From contig CM022672.1 in NCBI GenBank assembly GCA_012295275.1, forward strand, positions 10,646,904 through 10,672,903: a DNA stretch of 26,000 bases, read 5' to 3'. Under the pieces are notes generated by a model. It searched no databases, was not told the origin of the DNA, and saw only the letters and a program-made list of their open reading frames with translations. This document shows positions 18,167 to 26,000 of the stretch, piece after piece. Position 1 is the stretch's first letter. Every line of letters begins with the position of its first letter. A program made the position numbers and the translations under genes. Source of the stretch: Chrysomallon squamiferum. Taxonomy: Eukaryota; Mollusca; Gastropoda; Neomphalida; Peltospiridae.

Positions 18167-18740
18167 TGTCATCAACTCGTTTTATTATTAACAAAGAATG
18201 GCTTTAAGGGTATGTATTTATATTTTCTAATTTCACCTTTTGAACCCGAAATGTTTAAAAATGTAACGTAAAATCTCATTTATACGTGACCAGTTAATAT
18301 ATTTACCATTTAAAAAAAAAAATAAAAAATAAAATATTTTTTTATTTTTTAAAATTAATAATCCCTTATTCATTAGATATTCAGTCAGTCTGTATAAAGC
18401 TTATGTTTGCATTATGTTTAATCTTATTTCCAGCCTGTTTGTGTGGGAGCTTATTAACATAACCAAACAATTAAATTTCACATTAATACAAAATACAGTT
18501 AATGATACTAAATTTTTATTATTTTAAAAATAAACATATTTTCTTTCTTTCATTATTTATTTATTTATTTATTTTCTATGTTTATTATTATTATTATTTT
18601 TTTTTTTTTTTTTCTAAAGCACAGTTTTCTTCACTTTTCAGATTCTGAAGCCGTCGGAGAAGAAGATGAGATACAACTACGGAGGTCTGTTGTCGGGGAG
18701 ACCGGCCACGCCCCCAAAACAGCTGAAGAAAAACAGCTGA
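12566..18740 (+). CDS. PPP1C: Serine/threonine protein phosphatase 1 catalytic subunit (divergent PP1), complete
   Basis: Eight exons: 12566-12617, 13545-13670, 14070-14300, 15674-15778, 16124-16195, 16751-16902, 17701-17835 and 18642-18740 (TGA). Every junction is in phase and the product is 323 residues, normal for PP1. It is a metal-dependent phosphoprotein phosphatase of the PPP family, targeted in the cell by RVxF-type regulatory subunits. Metal and catalytic residues are all present: GDIHG (60-64), GDYVDRG (88-94), GNHE (120-123), CCHGG with His170, RAHQ with His245, and [11 protein letters not shown] with Tyr269/Cys270, the toxin- and inhibitor-binding loop. LRRLF-type core, WGENDRGVS and MMSVDE are also conserved. 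The tail keeps RPATPP, with Thr314 at the position of the inhibitory CDK site. Unusual residues include AGMNRT after GNHEC, DCKIF for DEKIF and LLIHFQ near the end, and the N-terminus is about three residues short. This suggests a diverged paralogue rather than the main PP1 isoform, but an active enzyme. Confidence 0.95.
13545..13670 (+). CDS. PPP1C: PP1 exon 2
   Basis: 126 nt: [20 protein letters not shown], then [18 protein letters not shown] and NIC, with donor TGTG|GTACGT. The acceptor is a 33-base T run followed by GCAAG, an unusual CAAG instead of CAG/TAG. Phase and homology fix the boundary at 13545. Confidence 0.92.
14070..14300 (+). CDS. PPP1C: PP1 exon 3: GDIHG, GDYVDRG and GNHE metal-binding motifs
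   Basis: 231 nt between ATCTTACAG and GAAT|GTAAGT. It carries the first three signature motifs of the PPP family, including Asp61, His63, Asp89, Asn121 and His122. [19 protein letters not shown] is essentially identical to canonical PP1. Confidence 0.97.
14359..14994. mobile_element. Inverted-repeat-bounded insert in PP1 intron 3
   Basis: The 21 bases at 14359-14379 (starting CTACTTTGG, ending GTGATCTAC) recur as reverse complement at 14974-14994 with one mismatch. The repeats bracket about 590 bases containing an open frame (14497-14768). GTAGATCAC recurs twice more just to the right (about 14994-15002 and 15005-15013). The arrangement resembles a small inserted element, but no known terminal repeat or target duplication is recognised. 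Confidence 0.4.
14497..14768 (+). CDS. Unidentified open frame inside PP1 intron 3, exon-like
   Basis: A good acceptor (TAATTTATAG) at 14496 is followed by a frame open for 89 codons to TAA at 14766-14768. It encodes [20 protein letters not shown]-like sequence, then a Ser/Asn-rich part and [13 protein letters not shown] and [18 protein letters not shown]. Composition and codon usage look like real protein, in contrast with the repeat-derived frames elsewhere. It could be a terminal exon, a captured or retroposed gene fragment, or part of a mobile element; there is no ATG at its start. If spliced to PP1 exon 3 (phase 1), T+GA makes an immediate stop, so it cannot extend PP1. I do not recognise the family. 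Confidence 0.35.
15120..15660. repeat. T-rich and (TTTA)/(TATC)/(TCTG) tetranucleotide region in PP1 intron 3
   Basis: T runs at 15181-15232, TTTA arrays at about 15280-15400 and 15430-15450, a perfect (ATCT)n at about 15477-15540 and TCTG units at 15596-15630. All of it is intronic. Confidence 0.9.
15674..15778 (+). CDS. PPP1C: PP1 exon 4
   Basis: 105 nt; completes Cys137, then [34 protein letters not shown]. His170 of CCHGG is a metal ligand. Donor GGAG|GTTATT is weak beyond GT. DCKIF carries Cys where canonical PP1 has Glu. Confidence 0.95.
15779..16123. other. PP1 intron 4: degenerate (GTTA)n region
   Basis: From about 15885 to 16098 the intron consists of diverged GTTAGTTA/ATTAGTTA tetranucleotides with G/A substitutions, indicating an old, decaying microsatellite. 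It ends in a T-rich tract and CAG. Confidence 0.8.
16124..16195 (+). CDS. PPP1C: PP1 exon 5
   Basis: 72 nt encoding [19 protein letters not shown], then IPDS. Acceptor is TTTTTTTTCAG; donor TCTG|GTTCGT departs from consensus at +3 to +5, but phase and homology to PP1 (RPTDVPDxG) support it. Confidence 0.92.
16196..16750. other. PP1 intron 5: TAG/GTA trinucleotide mosaic
   Basis: Non-coding; contains interspersed TAG, AAT and GTG triplets, densest at about 16485-16660. No exon or element recognised. Confidence 0.8.
16751..16902 (+). CDS. PPP1C: PP1 exon 6
   Basis: 152 nt encoding [50 protein letters not shown]. His245 of RAHQ is a metal ligand. Donor CACCAG|GTCTCT is weak, but exon 7 continues exactly as PP1 (VVExGYEFF). 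Confidence 0.95.
16950..17640 (+). repeat. PP1 intron 6 copy of a large inverted repeat
   Basis: This intronic stretch reappears as reverse complement at about 25300-26000. In unique parts, position p corresponds to about 42929 minus p near 17404-17534; the offset drifts by a few bases elsewhere because of indels in simple repeats. The unique stretch 17404-17534 is identical by eye to 25395-25525. It also contains (TTTTTA)n at about 16980-17030, TTTTTG units, T runs, a (TA)n and, at the right, AAT/AAC mosaics. Confidence 0.9.
17701..17835 (+). CDS. PPP1C: PP1 exon 7
   Basis: 135 nt in phase 0 at both ends, encoding [45 protein letters not shown]. It carries the conserved Tyr269-Cys270 loop. 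Acceptor is TTTGACCAG, donor TTCCAG|GTACAA. Confidence 0.96.
17836..18641. other. PP1 intron 7: AT-rich with T runs
   Basis: Non-coding, with T runs near 18061-18076, 18137-18160 and 18597-18613. It ends in TTCACTTTTCAG. Confidence 0.8.
18642..18740 (+). CDS. PPP1C: PP1 exon 8: C-terminal tail and stop
   Basis: Encodes [32 protein letters not shown], then TGA. The TPP site corresponds to the CDK-phosphorylated threonine that inhibits PP1 in other animals. The basic ending is common in PP1. A longer frame in another register across this exon is a shadow. Confidence 0.93.
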   Translation: MLKPSEKKMRYNYGGLLSGRPATPPKQLKKNS

Positions 18741-19300
18741 AGAAAAAGAGAAAACTGAGTGAAAGAAACAACACGTCAAAAAGATTAACAACAAAAACAA
18801 CAACCGGGGGGAGCAGAGATGTGCACCGATCACAACAAAGTCAAAGTGTTTTATGAAAGTCGTGAGGGAGTTCTTCCATCAACAGCCGTATTTGTTTTAA
18901 TCATGTCAATGTTTTAATTGTCAAACAAAAATAACACACCAGATTCTTGGTCGCTGCATTTGGAATTCTAACGTTCGCTGTTGATGACTGATTTCGTTTT
19001 TTTTTTACGTTATATAGGTGTGTGTGTTTCATAAGTTTGTTTCTCGAAATTACGTTGTTATTTTTGTGTTTTTTTGTGTTTTTTGTTTTTTTGTTTTTGT
19101 TCTTTGTACGAATGTTTAGAATTCTTAACAAGAAAGAATTATGTTTAAGGCAAGAATACAAGTTCTTACTAGGCTTGGGTTTTGAGACTTTTTGGTATCC
19201 TTAATTAATTGTCAGAAAGTTGCCATGAAAATCAAGTTTTATATATATGTTTTGTATATATTATAAATGTTCATTTTTGTATATATTGTGAATAAAGGTC
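18741..19300 (+). terminator. PPP1C: PP1 3' UTR with poly(A) signal
   Basis: No further exon. AATAAA at 19291-19296 is followed within 30 bases by a GT/T-rich stretch (GTCTTGTTGACTTTGT), the usual arrangement for a cleavage site, giving a 3' UTR of about 570 bases. Confidence 0.6.
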
Positions 19301-19367
19301 TTGTTGACTTTGTAATTCATAACTGAAGTGTTTCCTGAGTGTGTGTTGTTATCTTTTGAAAAGCTCA

Positions 19368-19402
<35 letters not shown>

Positions 19403-20180
19403 TCATACATACATGAACAGCAGATAACACACACAATGAATAAGTTTGAGGTGTACCTAAGTTGGAACATGCAAACAACAACAACAACAAAAATAACATT
19501 AGCAAAGGCAATACCAGTAACAACAAAGACAACAACAATAATAATAATAAATTTAGATGTTCAAAGGCCGCTGTTATCCCATCTTTGTCCTACTATATTT
19601 ATATTTTATAAACTGTAAAATTTAAGAAATAAAATAATACAAAAATTTAAAAAAAAAAAAGAGGAAAATTAACATTTAATTTCTAAGACTGTTTTAACAA
19701 AAATTAGCAGGTTTGCCACTTTTTATGAACCAAAAATAAAAGAAACCTTGCTGCAAGACATAAAAGTGTAATTAGTTCGCAGAAGAGTTTAAAAATTACA
19801 AAATATTAGTAGCAAGAAAAGACAGATGATAAAAATGCTCTTGTGAGATTAGATTGTTTGAACGTTGTTTTTAAAACCAGTAATTTAAAAATGTTATTAG
19901 CAAAGCTTAAATATAACATATAAAAGTAAGAGTTAATAATATAAAGTGTTAGTGTCGTTATAAATAATAACAAAACGTAAAGGAAAAAGATTTTGGAAAC
20001 TAAATAATATTATGTATGTTTTATATATGTATATGTATATACAACCTCTTTTACTATTAATAATCATTAAAACAAAGTATGTATCCTTATTTTAATGAGT
20101 AATAATAGAAAAAAAAAAGATTGTAATAAATAAACTAGAATAACTGCTTAACTATCGTAAAGATGTGAAATGCTGAAAAC

Positions 20181-20223
<43 letters not shown>

Positions 20224-20344
20224 CAGGGTTTGGTAGTTGTTTTTTTATTTTTTGATTTTTAGTTTTTATTTGTATATCTATATGTGTATATATATATATA
20301 TATATAAATTAATTTTATTTATTTAATTATTTATTTATTTTTTT

Positions 20345-20375
<31 letters not shown>

Positions 20376-21405
20376 TTTTTTTGCAATGAAGTTTTGGGAG
20401 TTTTAAAAATATAAAATAATTTTTGCAATTATCATTTTTTTATTTTAATTTTTAAATTATTATTTTTATCTATTTTTTTTATTATTATTTTTTATTTCAT
20501 TTTATTTTATTTTTATGATATTAATTATTTTATTTAAACTAAATAACAGCCAAGCTAAAGAATAATAAATAGAAACATTTGGGCTAAATTTTTAACTCTG
20601 AATCACAATAAACCATAATGCTTATTAATCTTTTGTAATATAATATTAACAGGTGTTAATTAAACGTCTGTTACCATTCAAACACTATTAAATTTTTTTT
20701 TTGGTTACAGATTAATTTATGGTTATAATTTTTAGATCAACACTGTTTGCTAATCCTTCTCAGTATGTTTCCAATTTATCTAGCAGCCTTCTGATGCCCT
20801 GCACACAAAAGGTTAACTCTTTTTAATAACAAAACTAATTTTTCCGACTTATAAACCAGTCCTATGAAGATACTGGGTGTAATTCCTCATAATCTGAATC
20901 AGTACAAATCCCATATTGAGATATGTAAAAATAATGTACAATAAAATCAGTTAACAGATATAAATTATGTTCCTGTCGAGGGTTCCAGTTATTGTATATT
21001 AAATAGCAATAGCCATATTTCCTATTTCCCATTATAAGTAACCATAATTCTTCCATGGGTGCCTCCTAATAAGTCATGGTTAGCAGAATGACCTAAAATA
21101 CCTTTTGTCTCCATAGATGGGTCTCCTGCCCATATGGCTTACTCCCATTTGGTTGAATTCCCACTTGGTCGAAGTGCTAAAACAACAACAGTGGTCTTAC
21201 TGACATGCATGTTGTTACCTCAGTCAGTATAATGAACTGTTCCAGATTATTTGGAAACCGATTATTATTGTATAGATGGCGTGGATGTCACTTATCACAT
21301 AAAGTATCCAAATATGACAAATATCGAAATAATCCATGTACTGTAAATGACTAAAAAAAAGAAGGTATTCATCTAAAAAAACACACCATTTTCTTATATA
21401 CTCAA
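19301..21405. other. Intergenic AT-rich DNA
   Basis: About 2.1 kb with no supportable gene. It includes a (TA)n near 19370-19398, AAC/AAT triplets at 19470-19550, a 42-base T run at 20182-20223, TTTA repeats to 20360, and at about 21140-21175 two similar 16-bp units (CCCATTTGGTTGAATT / CCCACTTGGTCGAAGT). Confidence 0.5.
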
Positions 21406-21425
21406 GAGGCCACGAAGAACATATA

Positions 21426-22317
21426 CAGTATACCCTCACCTATTCGCGGTTCCCCATTCGCGGCCCCGCATATTCGCGGGTTAGGCTCTTAACCCTATCG
21501 CATCGTATGCTGGTATACCAGGCTAGCGTCATAACGTCATAAAAACAAATGCTCGGTAAACCGGGTTTTTGTAGGTCATAGAGACTTAAGTGCCTGAAGA
21601 GTAGGAATAATTACCTAAAGTGCTGTAAAGCAGCAGCTAAGCTGTGCCATACTGTACATTAGTGTTATCATCATCATCGTATGGCACTGCAAATTTCATC
21701 GTCATTTTATTATCATTCATTATTGGTGACAGCACAAACAATATCAAATTTTTTCAATTATTATTGCAATACAGTACGTATTTTTTTATAAATGCATACA
21801 CTGTATGTACAGTGCATATTTTTTGTGACCGTGTATTAATAATGTTTTTAATTGCATATTATTACTGAATTGTATTATTATTACCTGAACTGTGCGTACT
21901 GTATTTATCTGTCTGTTTGCCTTTAAATTTGTTCCACTTTCTGTCAATTCTAATACATATGTTGTACGCATAGAAAATGACTTTACGGTACAGTAATACA
22001 GTATCGGTAACTATGCTATGCGGTGTTACTGTCCTCCTGTACTTACGTTTCTTTCTGATTAAAATATTGTTTCAGTACAAAATTAAAATGTGTTTACATT
22101 ATCATTACTACATTAGTGAAATACATAACTGCATGCAATATTACTACATTATTACTGTATTAATGAGTAAGAGTGTCTTTAGAAAGTGTTTGGGAAGCAT
22201 TTAGTACCGTATATAATCTCATAATAGACGTTTTAAAACTGCATCCAATATTCGCGGTTTTTCGCTATTCGCGGGGGGGTAAAGAACGTAACCCCCGCGA
22301 ATAGCGAGGGAATACTG
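21426..22317. mobile_element. Non-autonomous Tigger/pogo-like element (MITE-like), about 892 bp
   Basis: Left end CAGTATACCCTCACCTATTC and right end the complement of CAGTATTCCCTCGCTATTC form imperfect terminal inverted repeats, each flanked by TA as expected for Tc1/mariner-pogo transposons. Both ends are GC-rich and carry repeated ATTCGCGG motifs. The right end folds into a hairpin with a 15-bp stem (CGCTATTCGCGGGGG and its complement, 22263-22307). The interior is AT-rich with no transposase. Termini of this CCTC...ATTCGCGG type are known from Tigger-family elements. Confidence 0.8.
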
Positions 22318-22360
22318 TATTGGTAAATAAACAATTGTCCGTCTCTAATGAACATTTGTA

Positions 22361-22874
22361 TATAAACCGAAGCGATGTCAGACACACGAACACCATTCTC
22401 ATGATTTGCAATTATTTCTTTCTTAACCTCTACTGTGATACGTTTACACTTTCCACCAGCATTATCGCTTTCACTTTTTCTTTTCAAGGGCGCCATATTG
22501 GAGAGTGTATGATAAAAAAAATATACACATAAAAGCAACATTACTTTAAAAAAGGCGAGCGAACAATCTCAATGCAAAAATCTATTAAGCTGCAACTGCG
22601 TATCGAAGTCTAAAGGCCCTAATTCTTGCTATATATTTGCTTTAGGGCATGCCTATAATCCTTACTTTGACCTCGGTTTTGATGTAAGCATATATTTTTA
22701 TCTTTACTAGATGTTGACGTCAAAACCGACGTCAAAAGAAAGCTTGTTATGACGCGTCGCTGTAGTTCGTAACTCGGAACTTTGTTCGTAAACCGAGACA
22801 AAAACTGCCCAAGATCACGGTTTGTAATCCGATTTGTTCGTACTTCGAGGGGTTCGTAACCCGAGGTTCCTCTG
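22361..22874 (-). mobile_element. Truncated Tigger/pogo-like transposon, 5' end only
   Basis: A minus-strand terminus CAGAGGAACCTCGGGTTACG at 22874 next to TA is followed by repeated TTCGTAA/CGAAC motifs typical of subterminal repeats. An approximately 380-base leader then precedes a transposase start at 22496. The element ends abruptly at about 22361, where minisatellite sequence begins, so the rest of the transposase and the 3' terminus are missing. Confidence 0.7.
22362..22496 (-). pseudogene. Tigger/pogo-type transposase fragment (N-terminal HTH)
   Basis: From ATG at 22496 the product begins MAPLKRKSESDNAGGKCKRI and continues TVEVKKEIIANHENGVRVSD, IASVY. This is the CENP-B/Pipsqueak-type N-terminal DNA-binding helix-turn-helix of Tigger/Jerky transposases. 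About 45 residues remain of an enzyme usually several hundred residues long; the catalytic domain is absent. Confidence 0.8.
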
Positions 22875-23053
22875 TACAGAGTTTTATTCACAAAAGGCCA
22901 CGGAGAAACTATGAAAAACTATGAAGAGGCCATGTTCATTACATAAACAGATAATCAGATTTATATATATTGATAAATAAACTATTGTCCGTCTATAATC
23001 AAAACTTGTATGAACACGAAGAGGCCATGTTTATTACATACAGAGGTAATCAG

Positions 23054-24480
23054 AAGAAAAAAATACGAACAAAAAAAATATATATACATCTGAAAAATAA
23101 TAATAAAAATAAAAATTACATATTCACTGAAATAAGTTTATTTAATTTCCGAAACCCTTTGCAGACCATCTTTACGTTCGTTAGACAACACTGCAAAAAA
23201 ATCCGGTTTTAAAATCCAAAAATAATAATAAAATGAAATAATATAAATAATAGTAAGAAGTATAACATCAACAAAAAGAACAACAATTATAGTGTAAAAA
23301 AAACAACTACCAAACAATAATAATAATATCCATTTTTTTTTTTTTTTTTTTTTTTTGGTTGGTTTTTTTTCTACAAATTTGTACATATTAGGAAAGAGGA
23401 ATACTTTTTTTTTATAATTATTTTTTATATTTCTTTTTTTTTTTTTTTCTTTTTTTCTTTTTATTTGTTTATTTTATTTTATTTTATTTTTTTTTTTTTG
23501 TTATTTTGTTATTATAATCGTCTTCTCTTTTTTTTAATGTGTGTTTTTTTTTTTTTATTTTTAATTTTATTTTAACATACAGAATTTAAAACACAGTTGA
23601 TTGCCTTTCTCCACAATTATTTATTATTGTTATTTATAACATTTTAACGCTCGGAAACAAAAGCATATATATAAAATAAAAAGTATCTGAAAAAACGGGC
23701 TGACAAAAGAATTAATCCCGCTTGCCAGTTTCATTTGTTTGTTGGCATTGTTCACTTTTTTCCCCCTGTTTATAGCAACATGTTTAACCATATCTCTGGG
23801 TTGCATTTGGATGTACACAGTAACTTATATTTAAATAAAACAAATAAATATACAGTGTCAAAAAAAAGGAAAATAATCCTGGATCTTCGTAACACATAAC
23901 TAATACCAAGGGCAAAACCAGAGCTGAACAGTTCAACACACAAACCACAGCAGTGTTATGGAAATGCATCTGGCCAGCAATGGAGATAACTCTTCGTAAA
24001 ACAAAAAATTAATAATAATAATAATAACTGCTTTTGAATGCAAATAATATTCTCTAATCGTTTATTACGTTTTATTTTACTATTATTATTTAATTTCTAA
24101 TTTTTCCCTTCTAACATATCTTAGACACCAGTTTCGTTAAGCTATCTTCGTCATCGACATCGTTGTTCGCTGCGACGGTATTTGTGTATTTGTTTTGTAT
24201 GTAAATAAATAATAAATTAAATAAATGTATTTAGAACGTATTTATATTATTATTATTATTATTGTTATTATTATTATTATTATTATTTTTACACCATATT
24301 TACATACCACCTTTTCCATACTAAGTAAGTTCAAGGGTTCTTTACAGTGTAAACTAACGAACTAATCTATAAAAAGACTAGGACATAAACATATTAAATA
24401 AATGTAAACACAACGTATTTAGAACATCTATTTAGTGAATTATCGTGTATTCGGAAAACTAGCAACTTGATATTTGTGTT
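23054..24480. other. Intergenic low-complexity DNA
   Basis: No gene is supportable. T-rich blocks lie at 23333-23356 and 23404-23560, ATT/TAA repeats at 24010-24027 and 24246-24290. The sequence 23600-24000 is less repetitive, but its short minus-strand frames show no recognisable motif. Confidence 0.5.
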
Positions 24481-24481
24481 A

Positions 24482-24792
24482 CGACAGCAGCAACATCAAT
24501 AGTACTATTGCATGATGCCGCTACAACGACTACGGTTACTATTTCAACAATTACTGCTACTACTGGTTCCGCTCTTTTTGCTCCTACTATACTATTACTT
24601 CCATTGCTGTCGCTGATGTTGCTACCAGTGCAACGTTACTGCTGTTGCTGCTGTTGTACCTTTTATCACTTCTACTACTGTTGCCGTTGCTGTTATTGCT
24701 GCTATACCCCACCATCACCACTACTACGACGACCACCATCAACACCACTACCACCACTAGTACTAATACTACTACTAATACCACCACTACTA

Positions 24793-24848
<56 letters not shown>

Positions 24849-24872
24849 GTTACTACTACTAATAATACTTAC
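24482..24872. repeat. Trinucleotide mosaic ending in (ACT)n
   Basis: About 390 bases built from CTG, ACC, ACG, ATC and finally pure ACT triplets (24797-24846). The period of three keeps all six frames unusually open, which produces poly-Leu, poly-Thr, poly-Ser and poly-Val frames without biological meaning. Confidence 0.9.
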
Positions 24873-24879
24873 CAAAAAG

Positions 24880-25245
24880 GAAAATAAAACTATCTGATCA
24901 TAATGAATGTAAAGAGCAAACAAAGAAAAGTATGAAACAATCAGAAAGAATGCCGAAAAATCAAGATAATTAAAAATGGCACACATAACGGTGACATCAG
25001 AAATGACATGGAACAGTGAGTAAGAATAGCACCCTATTGTGCAATTTCCCGCTCCAACCAGTGTGACTCGAAAGATACGTCACAGATGTTTGACTGTTAC
25101 ATTTAATGGAAGAGATAGCCAAAGGCAAATATGTTTCCTTTATCATAAGCTTAATTATGTCCACAATCAGAGGTTTGAAAACAACCAAATCTCCATTATT
25201 CACGAGATGATAGGTTAGGACAGAAAATCAATCACGAGCACATTA
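24880..25245. other. Non-repetitive interval, nothing recognised
   Basis: About 360 bases of moderate complexity with no exon, RNA gene or transposon terminus that I can name. It is the sequence immediately beyond one end of the inverted PP1-intron copy and is not similar to PP1 exon 7. Confidence 0.4.
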
Positions 25246-25268
25246 ACAGTATTATTTATTTATTTATT

Positions 25269-25299
<31 letters not shown>

Positions 25300-25322
<23 letters not shown>

Positions 25323-26000
25323 GTTATTGTTGTTGTTGTTGTTGTTATTATTATTATTGTTGTTGTTTTGTTGTTGTTGTTATTATTATTATTACCTATA
25401 AATCATCAGCAGCATCTATTATCACCATCAGTATTATAATGTTATTATTGTTATTATTTATTCGTTAATGAACGTTAAATTCAATTCAAATTAAGAAAAT
25501 AATAATAATAAGGAAGGAACGATTAACAAAAATGCAAGATAATAACATTTTTAAAATATAGCAAAAATAAGAAATTGCAAATTAGAAAATATAGTATAAA
25601 ATATGCCCCCAAAAAAAAATTGAATTCATAATATATATATATATATATATATATATAACGAAATAAAGTGAAATGATATAACTAAAAAAAAATGATATAA
25701 TTAAAAAAAAGTACAAATAAAACAAATTATAAAATATAAAATGTATATAAAATGAATTGAAATATAAAAATAAAAACGAAAGATTTTATATTTAAAAAAC
25801 AAAAAAAAAAAAATAAATAAAAAATAAATATAAAATAAAATAAAATAAAATAAAGATAAAAAATAATAATAAAACAAAAAATAATAAAACAAAAACAAAA
25901 ACAAAAAATAATAAAATAAAAACAAAAACAAAAACAAAAACAAAAACAAAAACAAAAACAAAAACAAAAACAAATAAAAATAAAAATAAAAATAAAAATA
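25300..26000 (-). repeat. Inverted copy of PP1 intron 6, running off the right edge
   Basis: Reverse complement of about 16950-17640. The unique segment 25395-25525 is identical by eye to 17404-17534; the next about 100 unique bases differ by one base at a T/G homopolymer junction. Simple repeats differ in length, notably (CAAAAA)n with about nine units here (25920-25974) against about three TTTTTG in the intron. The copy starts within an ATT/TTTA array at about 25250-25330 and continues past the window. Confidence 0.9.

Larger units (their letters stand above)
22318..23053. repeat. Minisatellite split by transposons (units A and B)
   Basis: A 40-base segment A (GATAAATAAACTATTGTCCG-like) occurs at about 22320-22360 and 22970-23010. 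A 36-base segment B (GAAGAGGCCATGTTCATTAC-like) occurs at about 22922-22957 and 23018-23053, with B-related pieces near 21408 and 22893. The order B-A-B gives a unit of about 95 bases. Transposon termini lie between the pieces. Confidence 0.7.

Noticed and set aside
18578-18856. Longer plus-strand frame across PP1 exon 8
   Set aside because: A different register from the one that splices from exon 7; the exon 8 frame matching PP1 ends at 18740.
21644-22204. Short frames inside the 892-bp Tigger-like element
   Set aside because: AT-rich, no transposase motifs; chance frames in a non-autonomous element.
24508-24986. Poly-Leu, poly-Thr, poly-Ser and poly-Val frames
   Set aside because: All are translations of one period-three repeat tract.

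Overview
This is a eukaryotic, animal-type window. It is strongly AT-rich and crowded with di-, tri- and tetranucleotide microsatellites and long A/T runs. All coding sequence is in short exons with GT-AG introns, and fragments of cut-and-paste transposons are present. The texture (long TC/AG, TATC, ATT and TTA arrays, introns of a few hundred bases to about 1.4 kb, Tigger/pogo and mariner-type relics) suggests an invertebrate, most likely a mollusc or other lophotrochozoan. The sequence does not fix the species.

Layout. (1) Positions 1-2734, minus strand: a small secreted cysteine-rich protein gene with a signal peptide and a WAP-like cysteine exon. It has four phase-linked exons and runs off the left edge; its first exon reads into a stop before its own splice donor. 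(2) About 2.9-7.0 kb: mostly microsatellite and low-complexity DNA, with one YY1/TISU-like ATG plus splice donor near 4174. (3) 6998-11331, plus strand: a gene of the SHIPPO/ODF3 sperm-tail PG-rich repeat family (ciliary and flagellar microtubule-associated proteins). Six exons were reconstructed by phase. The large first coding exon carries an unusual charged heptad repeat and needs one reading-frame change. (4) 12566-18740, plus strand: a complete eight-exon gene for a divergent serine/threonine protein phosphatase 1 (PP1) catalytic subunit of 323 residues, with all catalytic residues present, a GC box and CRE-like sites upstream, and a poly(A) signal downstream. (5) 19.3-26 kb: no convincing host gene. 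This part holds a Tigger-like non-autonomous element and a second, truncated Tigger-like transposase copy set in a minisatellite, trinucleotide mosaics, and at the right end an almost identical inverted copy of PP1 intron 6.

The SHIPPO-like gene and the PP1 gene are head-to-tail on the same strand, about 0.55 kb apart (poly(A) signal to start codon). A joint role in cilia or sperm is possible because PP1 regulates sperm motility in many animals, but the sequence does not show it. The observations most worth a second look are the inverted duplication of PP1 intron 6, the inverted-repeat-flanked open frame inside PP1 intron 3, the two frame breaks, the out-of-frame 19-bp tandem duplication of the PP1 start region, and the repeat-derived C-terminus and 3' flank of the SHIPPO-like gene.
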